DNA of 52,793 nt from Inquilinus limosus (lineage in GTDB: Bacteria; Pseudomonadota; Alphaproteobacteria; DSM-16000; Inquilinaceae): assembly GCF_002195995.1 (NCBI RefSeq), contig NZ_NHON01000006.1, positions 76,955 to 129,747 on the forward strand, in the 5' to 3' direction. Below, in pieces: positions 45,700 to 52,793 of this stretch. Under the pieces are notes generated by a model. The model was not told the DNA's origin. It saw only the letters and a list, made by a program, of their open reading frames with translations, and ran no database searches. Every line of letters starts with the position of its first letter. Within the stretch, counting starts at the first letter, position 1. Position numbers and translations under genes: made by a program.

Positions 45700-47283
45700 T
45701 CACGTAAAGGCGTCGGGCATGCTGTCCTTCTTGCGGCGCATGAAGTCCTGCAGCGCCTCGTCGATGGCGGGGTCGATCGCCGGGGCCTCGTACTCCTCCA
45801 GCATGCGCTTCCAGATCGTGTTGGCGCGCTGCGAGGCGTCCTGCCGGCCCTCGGCCTCCCACTGCTCGAACGAGTTGTTGTCGGCGATGGTCGAGCGGTA
45901 GAAGGCGGTCTCGAAATTGCGCTGGGTGTGGTCGCAGCCGAGATAGTGGCTGCCCGGCCCGACCTGGCGGATCGCGTCCATCGCCTGGCCGTTCTCGCTG
46001 AGGTCGATGCCCTCGGCCATCACCTGCATCATGCCGAGCTGGTCCGCGTCGAGGATGAACTTCTCATAGGAGCTGACCAGGCCGCCCTCAAGCCAGCCGG
46101 CCGCGTGCAGCACGAAGTTCACGCCCCCCAGCATGGTCGGCAGCAGGGTCTGGGCGCTCTCGAACGCCGCCTGCGCGTCGGCGGCCTTGGAACCGCATAG
46201 CGACCCGCCGGAGCGGAACGGCACGCCAAGACGCCGGGCCAGGGCGGCGGCGCCGTACAGCACCAGCGCCGGCTCCGGCGTGCCGAAGGTCGGCGCGCCC
46301 GACTGCATCGAGATCGAGCTGGCGAAGGAGCCGAACACCACCGGCGCACCGGGGCGGCACAGCTGCGCCGTGGCCATGCCGGCCAGGCTTTCGGCCAGGG
46401 TCTGGGTCAGCACGCCGGCACTGGTCACCGGGGCCATGGCGCCGGCCAGGATGAAGGGGGTGACGATCACCGCCTGGTTGGCTCGGGCGTAGGTCTTCAA
46501 GGCGCCGAGCATGGTGCCGTCCCACACCATCGGCGAATTGGCGTTGATCAGGCTGATCAGCACGCAGTTCTCGTCGACGAAGCGCTCGCCGAACACCAGC
46601 CGCGCCATGGCGACCGTGTCCTCGGCCCGCTCCGGCGCCGTCACCGAGCCCATGAAGGGTTTGTCGGAGTACTTGATGTGGGCATAGACCATGTCGAGAT
46701 GCCGCTTGTTCACCGGCAGGTCGACGGGCTCGCACACGGTGCCGCCGGAATGGTGCATCGCCGGCGTCATGTAGGCGAGCTTCACGAAGTTGCGGAAATC
46801 CTCGATCCGGGCGTAGCGGCGGCCTTCGTCGAGGGTGCGGATGAAGGGAGGTCCATAGACCGGGGCGAAGACGGTGTTGCCGCCGCCGATCTGCACCGTG
46901 CGCTCCGGGTTCCGGGCGTGCTGGGTGAATTCGCGCGGCGCGGTCGCCTGCACCAGTTGCCGGCACAGGCCGCGCGGGAAACGGATGCGGGTGCCCTTGA
47001 CGTCGGCGCCGGCCGCGCGCCACAGCTCCAGCGTCTCCTCGTCGTCGCGGAACTCGAGGCCGATCTCCTCCAGCACCGTGTCGGCGTTGTGCTCGATCAG
47101 CTCCAGCCCGTCGGTCTTGAGGACCTCGTAGAGCGGGATCTTGCGCGAGATGTATTTCAGCTGCTGCAGCCCGCCGCCGCGGCGCAGGGCACGACGGGCC
47201 TCGGCGCCGCCGCGGCCGCGCCGGCCGGCCCGGCCGCCGGTGTCCTGGGTCTCGTCCGATGGAGTGGCGGGGGCGTCGGTCAT
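45700..47283 (-). CDS. MttB-superfamily (trimethylamine methyltransferase-like) protein without pyrrolysine
   Basis: The 527-residue protein matches the MttB family: ADTVLEEIGLEFRDDEETLELWRAAG near residue 70, IGGGNTVFAPVYGPPFIRTLDEGRRY, CEPVDLPVNKRHLDMVYAHIKYSDKPFMGSVT, NANSPMVWDGTMLGALKTYARANQ, and ADNNSFEQW, which family members use near the C-terminus. The frame runs without an in-frame amber codon, so it belongs to the non-pyrrolysine branch. Characterised relatives demethylate glycine or proline betaine, passing the methyl to a corrinoid protein. No corrinoid protein or activator is nearby. The N-terminus is unusually Arg/Gly-rich (GGRAGRRGRGG, then ARRALRRGGG). AGAAGG precedes the ATG. 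Confidence 0.85.
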   Translation of the reverse strand: MTDAPATPSDETQDTGGRAGRRGRGGAEARRALRRGGGLQQLKYISRKIPLYEVLKTDGLELIEHNADTVLEEIGLEFRDDEETLELWRAAGADVKGTRIRFPRGLCRQLVQATAPREFTQHARNPERTVQIGGGNTVFAPVYGPPFIRTLDEGRRYARIEDFRNFVKLAYMTPAMHHSGGTVCEPVDLPVNKRHLDMVYAHIKYSDKPFMGSVTAPERAEDTVAMARLVFGERFVDENCVLISLINANSPMVWDGTMLGALKTYARANQAVIVTPFILAGAMAPVTSAGVLTQTLAESLAGMATAQLCRPGAPVVFGSFASSISMQSGAPTFGTPEPALVLYGAAALARRLGVPFRSGGSLCGSKAADAQAAFESAQTLLPTMLGGVNFVLHAAGWLEGGLVSSYEKFILDADQLGMMQVMAEGIDLSENGQAMDAIRQVGPGSHYLGCDHTQRNFETAFYRSTIADNNSFEQWEAEGRQDASQRANTIWKRMLEEYEAPAIDPAIDEALQDFMRRKKDSMPDAFT

Positions 47284-47439
47284 CGCTGGCAATCCTTCTC
47301 GCAGAGTCCCGATGCTACGCCCCGAGGCCCGGGCGACCATCGCGCCTGCGACCCGGCCTCGCCCGGTCACGACACCGCGCCGCGAGGCCGCATGAGCCGC
47401 CTTGAACCGGGCCCGCCGCCGGGTTACCTGGAGGGGGCC

Positions 47440-47676
47440 ATGACCTCCGATCTGCCCCCAATCGTCTCGCCCTGCATCGGCGTCTGCACGCTCGAGGCCG
47501 GGACCGGCCTGTGCGCCGGCTGTCTGCGGACGATGGAGGAGATCGCGGCCTGGCGCGACGCTGACAATGCCTGGCGCCTGGCCACGCTGCAGCGGCTGAA
47601 GGAACGCCGCCGCGCCCGCGGCCGCACCAGCGCCGCCGACAGCCGGCCGCGGCGACGCCAGCCGCAGAGTGTCTAG
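47440..47676 (+). CDS. DUF1289 family protein
   Basis: The 78-residue protein has SPCIGVCTLEAGTGLCAGCLRT, with four Cys (12, 16, 25, 28) fitting the DUF1289 iron-sulfur or zinc pattern. A strong GGAGGGGG lies before the ATG at 47440; an in-frame ATG at 47392 has no such site. It ends 9 bases before the aguB start, so the two are probably cotranscribed. Its C-terminal tail is Arg-rich. Confidence 0.85.
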   Translation: MTSDLPPIVSPCIGVCTLEAGTGLCAGCLRTMEEIAAWRDADNAWRLATLQRLKERRRARGRTSAADSRPRRRQPQSV

Positions 47677-47685
47677 GAGAATCCG

Positions 47686-48564
47686 ATGCCCACCGTCACC
47701 GTCGCCGCCACCCAGACCTTCTGCACCTGGAACGAGGCCGAGACCCTGGACCGGGTCGAGGCGCTGGTGCGCCAGGCCGCCGGCCGCGGCGCCCAGATCG
47801 TGCTGCCGCAGGAGCTGTTCGCCGCCCCCTATTTCTGCCGCGACGAGCTGCAGACGCACTTCGCCCTGGCCCAGCCGATCGACGGCCATCCGGTGGTGGA
47901 ACGGTTCCGCCGGCTGGCGGCGGAGTTGCAGGTGGCGATGCCGGTCAGCGTGTTCGAGCGGGCCAACAACGCCTATTACAACTCGATCGCCATGGTGGAC
48001 GCCGATGGCAGCGTGCTGGGCGTCTACCGCAAGTCGCATATCCCGGACGGGCCTGGCTATGAGGAGAAGTTCTACTTCAACCCCGGCGACACCGGCTTCA
48101 AGGTGTGGAAGACCCGCTACGGCGTGGTCGGCTGCGGCATCTGCTGGGACCAGTGGTATCCGGAGACGGCGCGCTGCATGGCGCTGATGGGCGCCGACGT
48201 GCTCTTGTACCCGACCGCGATCGGCAGCGAGCCGCAGGATGGCGGCCTCGACAGCCAGGCGCACTGGACCCGGGTGATGCAGGGCCATGCCGGTGCCAAC
48301 CTGGTGCCGCTGGTCGCCTCCAACCGCATCGGCACCGAAGAGGGCGAGCGCTTCAGCCAGACCTTCTACGGCTCCTCCTTCATCGCCGACCAGACCGGCG
48401 CGCTGGTGGCCCAGGCCGGCCGGACCGAGGAGGAGGTGCTGGTCGCCCGCTTCGACCTCGACGCCATCCGGGCCCAGCGCGCCAGCTGGGGCGTGTTCCG
48501 CGACCGCCGGCCGGAGCTGTACGGCGCGATCCTGACCTATGACGGGGCGACGCGGCCGGCCTGA
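47686..48564 (+). CDS. aguB: N-carbamoylputrescine amidase
   Basis: The 292-residue nitrilase-fold protein has the catalytic triad E43 (LPQELF), K116 (YRKSHIPD) and C153 (GICWDQWYPE), plus FFxAPYFCRDEL-like N-terminal and SFIADQTGALVAQ segments. Length and these motifs fit AguB, which converts N-carbamoylputrescine to putrescine, CO2 and ammonia. Agmatine deiminase (aguA) is not adjacent, so the pathway would be completed elsewhere. A putrescine-using aminotransferase-like gene is located nearby at 51255-52577. Confidence 0.92.
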   Translation: MPTVTVAATQTFCTWNEAETLDRVEALVRQAAGRGAQIVLPQELFAAPYFCRDELQTHFALAQPIDGHPVVERFRRLAAELQVAMPVSVFERANNAYYNSIAMVDADGSVLGVYRKSHIPDGPGYEEKFYFNPGDTGFKVWKTRYGVVGCGICWDQWYPETARCMALMGADVLLYPTAIGSEPQDGGLDSQAHWTRVMQGHAGANLVPLVASNRIGTEEGERFSQTFYGSSFIADQTGALVAQAGRTEEEVLVARFDLDAIRAQRASWGVFRDRRPELYGAILTYDGATRPA

Positions 48565-48583
48565 GGCCGCGGTCTGTTCGTTG

Positions 48584-48635
48584 CCTCTCCCGCTTGCGGG
48601 AGAGGTCGGGCTCGCGTAGCGAGACCGGGTGAGGG
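48584..48635. repeat. Intergenic palindromic repeat, family B, copy 2
   Basis: CCTCTCCCGC-TT-GCGGGAGAGG followed by CTCGCGTAGCGAG and ACCGGGTGAGGG. It is the inverted form of the element at 48730-48782 and shares blocks with 5604-5718. It lies after aguB and likely aids termination. Confidence 0.8.
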
Positions 48636-48729
48636 CGGCTCGGCCGCGACACCAGGATCGACATTTCAGGACCAGGCGGATCATGCGCTCGCTCGTGGTA
48701 AAGCGGTGCTTTCGGCGAGACCGAGCCGT

Positions 48730-48782
48730 CCCCTCACCCGGACATCCTTCGGATGTCCGACCTCTCCCGCAAGCGGGAGAGG
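48730..48782. repeat. Intergenic palindromic repeat, family B, copy 3
   Basis: CCCCTCACCCGG, then an ACATCC/GGATGT stem, then CCGACCTCTCCC and GCGGGAGAGG. It faces copy 2, so the two elements together form a large inverted arrangement in the 302-bp gap between aguB and the convergent LysR gene. The spacer holds no gene. Confidence 0.8.
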
Positions 48783-48866
48783 CAATCTGTGCTCACCGTG
48801 AGCTTCGGCGCATCTCATCAGAACAAATCAAGAACAAGAAGTCAAGCGCAAGCTCGTGCCCATCGC

Positions 48867-49793
48867 TCACTGGGCCGCGGAACCCTGCCCTCCATCCGTC
48901 GCGATCTCGGCCAGCAGCCACTCGCGGAAGGCGGCGATCTTCGGCACATCGCGGCGGCTTTCCAGATAGACGAGGTAGTACGAGCCTTCCTCGCGGATGC
49001 TGAACGGGAAAGGCCGGATCAGTTCCCCCGAAGCCAGCTCGTCGAGGAAGAAGGTCGGGTTGACCAGGGCCACGCCCTGCCCGGCCTGCGCCGCTCGCCC
49101 CAGCATCTGCTGATTCTCCAGCCGCATGCCGCCATCGGACACGCCATAGGGCACGACCACGCCGGCCGCGGCGAACCAGCGCTGCCAGTAGCCGTCGCCG
49201 CTGTCCCAGAACAGCGGCAGCCGCAGCAGGTCGCGCGGGTCCTCGAGCCCGCCGGCCCGGTCGCGCAGCGCCGGACTGCACAGGGCGGTGTATTCGATCG
49301 GCATCAGCGGATGCGCGGCCAGGCCGGGCCACAGGCCCATGCCGTGGCGGATGCCGACATCGTTCTCCCCTTGGGTGAAGTCGACCAGCTTCATCTTGGT
49401 GTCGAGCCGCACGGCGATGCCGGGATGGGCCAGCTGGAACCGGCCGAGCCGCGGCACCAGCCAATTGGTGGCGAAGGTGTGGATCGTGGTGATCGACAGC
49501 AGCCCGCCGGTGTCCTCCCGCGCCGCGGCGAAGGCGCCGGCCAGCCGGGCCAGGGCCTCGGTCACCGCCGGCGCCAGGCGTCCGCCGGTCTCAGTCAATT
49601 CCACCCGGCGGGTCAGGCGCCGGAACAGCGGCGCGCCGACCCGATCCTCCAGCAGGCGGATCTGGTAGCTGACCGCCGCCTGGGTCATGCCCAGCTCCGC
49701 CGCCGCCTTGGTGAAGCTGAGATGCCGCGCCGCGGCCTCGAACACGCGGATGGCCGGCAGCGGCGGCAGGCGGGAGGCTGATCCTTCATCCAT
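48867..49793 (-). CDS. GcvA-type LysR regulator, copy 1
   Basis: The 308-residue protein has LPPLPAIRVFEAAARHLSFTKAAAELGMTQAAVSYQIRLLED (HTH, about 8-50) and an effector domain with NWLVPRLGRFQLAHPGIAVRL and DFTQGENDVGIRHG, the GcvA pattern. It is strongly similar along its length to the gene at 50121-51044. A symmetric site overlaps its start codon, so it likely controls itself and perhaps the divergent small gene at 49942. Confidence 0.9.
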   Translation of the reverse strand: MDEGSASRLPPLPAIRVFEAAARHLSFTKAAAELGMTQAAVSYQIRLLEDRVGAPLFRRLTRRVELTETGGRLAPAVTEALARLAGAFAAAREDTGGLLSITTIHTFATNWLVPRLGRFQLAHPGIAVRLDTKMKLVDFTQGENDVGIRHGMGLWPGLAAHPLMPIEYTALCSPALRDRAGGLEDPRDLLRLPLFWDSGDGYWQRWFAAAGVVVPYGVSDGGMRLENQQMLGRAAQAGQGVALVNPTFFLDELASGELIRPFPFSIREEGSYYLVYLESRRDVPKIAAFREWLLAEIATDGGQGSAAQ

Positions 49794-49806
49794 AAAGGCT
49801 GTTTAT
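49792..49806. promoter_or_regulatory. Putative LysR site at the start of the regulator gene
   Basis: ATAAA-GGCTG-TTTAT is a perfect inverted repeat with the T-N11-A spacing of LysR sites. It covers the first codon of the gene at 48867-49793 and lies 136 bp before the divergent small gene. Confidence 0.55.
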
Positions 49807-49941
49807 CCGTCGCTTATCGAGAACGCGTTGGTCGGGCGCCCGCGGAAGGGCGATATTCCTCCCATACAGACCCCATCGCAACGACCGGCCCGTCGCCACG
49901 CATCAGCTGAGATGATGCGTCCGGGCCATCCGGAGACCGAG

Positions 49942-50124
49942 ATGATCAGCATTGTCCAGCGGGCGCCCACGCGCCCGATCCCCCGGCTTCGCCCTCGGCG
50001 CGGCCTCCTGTCCACCCTCCGTGCCGCGGCCGGCCGGCTGCTGCGCCCGGCCGCGGGCCGCGTGCTCGACCCCAACGGCCTGTCCGACCAGCTGCGCCGG
50101 GACCTGGGCTTCGACCGCAGCTAG
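49942..50124 (+). CDS. Small DUF1127-like protein
   Basis: The 60-residue frame starts at an ATG with GGAG 8 bases upstream. It is Arg-rich in the middle (RPIPRLRPRRG) and ends NGLSDQLRRDLGFDRS, which resembles the LSDRxLRDIGL core and end of DUF1127 (YjiS-like) proteins. Such proteins are short, basic and linked to RNA or phosphate physiology in alphaproteobacteria. It overlaps the convergent LysR gene stop by 3 bases. It is divergent from LysR copy 1. Confidence 0.6.
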   Translation: MISIVQRAPTRPIPRLRPRRGLLSTLRAAAGRLLRPAAGRVLDPNGLSDQLRRDLGFDRS

Positions 50125-51044
50125 CCATCCCGCCGCCCCGCCATCGCCGCCGCCGCCTCGGCCAGCAGCCAGTCGCGGAACAGCGCGATCTTCGGCACGC
50201 GGCCGCGGGTCTCGAGATGGACGATGTAGAAGCCGCCCTGCTCGCGCAGCAGCGTCGGGAAGGGCTGCACCAGCTGGCCCGAGGCCAGCTCCTCGGCGAA
50301 GAACAGCGGGTTGAGCAGCGCCACGCCCTGCCCCGCCTTCGCCACCTGGCCCATCATCTGCTGGGTGTCGAGCCGGAGCCCGTCATCGGCGACCGAGGCC
50401 GGCACCGCCACCCCCGCCGCCGCGAACCAGCGCTGCCAGGCATCGGCGTCGTCCCACAAGAGCGGCTGGCCCAGCAGGTCGCGCGGCCGGCGCAGGCCCC
50501 CGGCCCGCTGCAGCAGCGCCGGGCTGCACATCGGCGTGTAGTCGACCGGGATCAGCCAGTGCGCCGCCAGCCCCGGCCAGACGCCGCGGCCGTAGCGGAT
50601 GCCGAGGTCGTAGTCGCCGCGGGTGAAGTCGACATTGCCCTGGCCGGTGTCGACCCGCACCGTGACCTTCGGATGCGCCACCTGGAACCGGGCGAGCCGC
50701 GGCACCAGCCAGTTCGAGGCCAGGGTCAGCACGGTGGTGACCGAGAGCATCCCGCCGGCGGCGTCGTCGCGCAGCGCGGCGAAGGCCCCGGCCATGCGCG
50801 ACATCGCCTCGGTCAGCACCGGCGCCAGCCGCGCCCCGGCCTCGGTCAGCGCCACCTTGCGGGTCAGGCGCAGGAACAGCGGCGCGCCGACCCGGTCCTC
50901 CAGCAGGCGGATCTGGTAGCTGACCGCCGCCTGGGTCATGCCCAGCTCCGCCGCCGCGCGGGTGAAGCTGAGGTGGCGGGCCGCCGCCTCGAACACCCGC
51001 ACGGCTGCGAGCGGCGGAAGCTGGAAGCCTGGCTGGGTGCTCAT
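50121..51044 (-). CDS. GcvA-type LysR regulator, copy 2
   Basis: The 307-residue protein begins MSTQPGFQLPPLAAVRVFEAA and repeats the HTH of copy 1 almost residue for residue (HLSFTRAAAELGMTQAAVSYQIRLLEDRVGAPLF). The effector domain is more diverged (GNVDFTRGDYDLGIRYGRG against KLVDFTQGENDVGIRHGMG), so the two may bind the same type of DNA but sense different ligands. The aminotransferase gene lies upstream on the same strand, ending 210 bp before this start; the repeat element at 51138-51227 separates them. Confidence 0.9.
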   Translation of the reverse strand: MSTQPGFQLPPLAAVRVFEAAARHLSFTRAAAELGMTQAAVSYQIRLLEDRVGAPLFLRLTRKVALTEAGARLAPVLTEAMSRMAGAFAALRDDAAGGMLSVTTVLTLASNWLVPRLARFQVAHPKVTVRVDTGQGNVDFTRGDYDLGIRYGRGVWPGLAAHWLIPVDYTPMCSPALLQRAGGLRRPRDLLGQPLLWDDADAWQRWFAAAGVAVPASVADDGLRLDTQQMMGQVAKAGQGVALLNPLFFAEELASGQLVQPFPTLLREQGGFYIVHLETRGRVPKIALFRDWLLAEAAAAMAGRRDG

Positions 51045-51137
51045 CGGGTCGGGGCGTCAGGGGCGGTTCAGGATCCGTTCCAGTCTCGCCGCGGATGCCC
51101 GGTACGACAAGTCTGACGACGCTCCCACCGTCCCACA

Positions 51138-51227
51138 CCGTCATTGCGAGCGCAGCGAAGCAATCCATCGGTCAGCTCGTGCGGGACGATGGATTGCTTC
51201 GTCGGCTTCGCCTCCTCGCAATGACGG
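51138..51227. repeat. Intergenic palindromic repeat, family A, copy 2
   Basis: It has the same arms as the element at 457-545 (CCGTCATTGCGAG / CTCGCAATGACGG and GAAGCAATCCAT / ATGGATTGCTTC) with a different centre. It lies just beyond the 3' end of the aminotransferase gene. Confidence 0.85.
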
Positions 51228-51254
51228 TGAAGGGGAAAAGCTTGGCTCTCCTCC

Positions 51255-52577
51255 TCAATCCAGCGTCTGCAGGGTCTCGCGCAGGGTCTCGACGATCCGG
51301 TCGATCTCCGTCTTCTCGATGATGAAGGGCGGCGACAAGGCGACGATGTCGCCGGTGGTGCGGATGCCCACCCCCTTCTGGAAGCACTTGATGAACAGGT
51401 CGTAGGCCCGCGCGGTCGGCCTGCCGGCGATCGGCTCCAGCTCCACCGCGCCGATCAGGCCGAGGTTGCGGATGTCGATGACGTGGCGGGTGCCCTTCAG
51501 GCTGTGCAGCGCCTGCTCCCAGTACGGCGCCAGGTCGGCGACCCGCTCGAACAGCCCCTCCTCGCGATACACGTCGAGGGTCGCCAGCCCGGCGGCCATC
51601 GCCAGCGGATGGGCCGAGTAGGTGAAGCCGTGGAACAGCTCGATCAGGTGCTCCGGCCCGGTCATGAAGGCGTCGTAGATGTGCTTGCGCACGCCGACCG
51701 CCCCCGCCGGCACCGCGGCGTTGGTCAGGCCCTTGGCCATGGTCACCATGTCCGGCTGCACGCCGAAATAATCCGCAGCGAAGTTGGCGCCGAGGCGGCC
51801 GAAGCCGGTGATGACCTCGTCGAAGATCAGGAGGATGCCGTGCCTGTCGCAGATCTCGCGCAGCCGCTGCAGATAGCCCTTGGGCGGCATCAGCACGCCG
51901 GTGGACCCGGCCACCGGCTCGACGATCACCGCGGCGATGGTCGACGGGTCGTGCAGCGTGACCAGCCGCTCCAGGTCGTCGGCCAGCTCGAACCCGTGCT
52001 CCGGCAGGCCGCGGCTGTGGGCGTTGCGCGCCAAATCGTGGGTGTGGCGCAGGTGGTCGACGCCGGTCAAGAGCGTGCCGAAGGCCTTGCGGTTGGCGAC
52101 GATGCCGCCGACCGAGATGCCGCCGAAGCCGACGCCGTGATAGCCGCGCTCGCGCCCGATCAGGCGGGTGCGGGTGCCCTGGCCGATCTGGCGCTGATAG
52201 GCCAGCGCGATCTTCAGCGCGGTGTCGACCGCCTCGGACCCGCCGCCGGCGGCGAAGAAGACGTGGTCGAGGTCGCCGGGCAGCAGCTGGGCGACGCGGG
52301 AGGCCAGCTCGAACGCCTTGGGGTGGCCCATCTGGAAGGACGGGGCGTAGTCCATCTCCGCCGCCTGGTCCTGGATCGCCTGGACGATCTTCGGGTGGCA
52401 GTGGCCGGCATTGACGCACCACAGGCCGGCGGTGCCGTCGAGCACCTGGCGGCCGTCGACGGTGGTGTAGTACATGCCCTTGGCCGAGGCGTAGAGCCGC
52501 GGCGCCGCCTTGAACGACCGGTTCGCGGTGAACGGCATCCAGAAGGATTCGAGGTTGTTCGGGGCGCGCAGGTCCAT
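51255..52577 (-). CDS. Class III omega-amino acid (beta-alanine/putrescine-type)--pyruvate aminotransferase
   Basis: The 440-residue PLP enzyme has the class III features: NNLESFWMPFTANRSFK at the start, GTAGLWCVNAGHCHP, FFAAGGGSEAVDTALK, GYHGVGFGG, FDEVITGFGR (D253) and MAKGLTNAAVPAGAV with the PLP Lys K282. This arrangement is typical of beta-alanine--pyruvate and related omega-transaminases. The start at 52577 (MDLRAPNNLESFW) fits the family; an opening at 52616 is less likely. Proximity to aguB hints at a polyamine role, but beta-alanine is equally possible. Confidence 0.88.
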   Translation of the reverse strand: MDLRAPNNLESFWMPFTANRSFKAAPRLYASAKGMYYTTVDGRQVLDGTAGLWCVNAGHCHPKIVQAIQDQAAEMDYAPSFQMGHPKAFELASRVAQLLPGDLDHVFFAAGGGSEAVDTALKIALAYQRQIGQGTRTRLIGRERGYHGVGFGGISVGGIVANRKAFGTLLTGVDHLRHTHDLARNAHSRGLPEHGFELADDLERLVTLHDPSTIAAVIVEPVAGSTGVLMPPKGYLQRLREICDRHGILLIFDEVITGFGRLGANFAADYFGVQPDMVTMAKGLTNAAVPAGAVGVRKHIYDAFMTGPEHLIELFHGFTYSAHPLAMAAGLATLDVYREEGLFERVADLAPYWEQALHSLKGTRHVIDIRNLGLIGAVELEPIAGRPTARAYDLFIKCFQKGVGIRTTGDIVALSPPFIIEKTEIDRIVETLRETLQTLD

Positions 52578-52781
52578 GGGTCGCAACTCCGGTCGGCTGT
52601 GGAGGGAACCGAACACGCCGAACGGCCGGCGCCGGTCCGCCCCGAGGCTGGGAAAGGCCGGGCGGAAGCCTAGGACCGCCCCGATCGCTGGACAAGCGGG
52701 CGTGCGCGCCGGACACTGCGAAAACCGCCGGCGGAGGCCGCCCCGATGCCGGCGTTCGGGATTTCGAACAGGAAAACACCC

Positions 52782-52793
52782 ATGGCCCCTTCC
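52782..52793 (+). CDS. Possible start of a further gene, cut by the window end
   Basis: An ATG at 52782 follows AGGAAAACACCC, a reasonable ribosome site, and reads MAPS before the window ends. It would be divergent from the aminotransferase gene across about 204 bp. Only four codons are visible, so the family is unknown. Confidence 0.3.

Noticed and set aside
45700-47283. Possible pyrrolysine (amber) codon in the MttB-like gene
   Set aside because: The frame is continuous from start to stop with no in-frame TAG, so it is a standard non-pyrrolysine member.

Overview
The window is about 52.8 kb of very GC-rich chromosomal DNA, densely packed with genes and without transposases, phage genes or CRISPR arrays. 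Gene content and order point to an alphaproteobacterium, probably of the Rhodospirillales/Azospirillales type. The clues are a divergent polyprenyl-diphosphate synthase next to DUF2007, TrmN6-like, S49 peptidase and glyQS genes, an NAD-linked fdsGBACD formate dehydrogenase, an MttB-like protein, several LysR regulators, and intergenic palindromes typical of the class. The class is fairly secure; the genus is not.

Region by region: (1) 1-376, the 3' end of an unknown gene. (2) 605-5579, a four-carbon sugar acid (L-threonate / D-erythronate type) catabolic locus split into two divergent units, lacI-otnC and ltnD-otnI-otnK, with two matching LacI-type palindromes between them. (3) 5733-11091, a leftward unit of ppdK, an alpha/beta hydrolase, a DUF1194 protein and a type I murB. 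(4) 11679-13019, an exported amidohydrolase. (5) 13056-19400, conserved housekeeping: glyS, glyQ, a PP0621-like protein, an S49 peptidase, trmN6, DUF2007, and the divergent polyprenyl synthase. (6) 19420-19590, tRNA-Pro(CGG) with a readable promoter and terminator. (7) 19672-21973, an Old Yellow Enzyme and divergent HxlR regulator with an operator between them, then an AT-richer unknown gene. (8) 22273-25386, a glycine betaine ABC transporter. (9) 25546-30346, a PaoABC-like periplasmic aldehyde oxidoreductase with an AraC regulator. (10) 30657-34253, pqiABC. (11) 34518-36085, an orphan L-rhamnose mutarotase, a 145-bp inverted-repeat element and a DUF2252 protein. (12) 36154-43147, fdsGBA-fdhD-fdsD with its LysR regulator. 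(13) 43294-48564, a class III adenylate cyclase, an MFS exporter, an MttB-family methyltransferase, DUF1289 and N-carbamoylputrescine amidase. (14) 48867-52577, two closely similar GcvA-type LysR paralogues flanking a tiny DUF1127-like gene, then an omega-amino acid aminotransferase.

The picture is of a metabolically versatile aerobe: plant- or soil-derived sugar acids, formate, aldehydes, betaines and polyamines can all be handled by genes here. Several regulators sit next to clear palindromes, so local regulatory circuits can be proposed from sequence alone (LacI/otn, HxlR/OYE, FdsR/fds, LysR/DUF1127). I see no obviously unprecedented multi-gene system. The least explained items are the AT-richer gene at 21554, the MttB homologue without a corrinoid partner, the type I MurB, and the repeat families.
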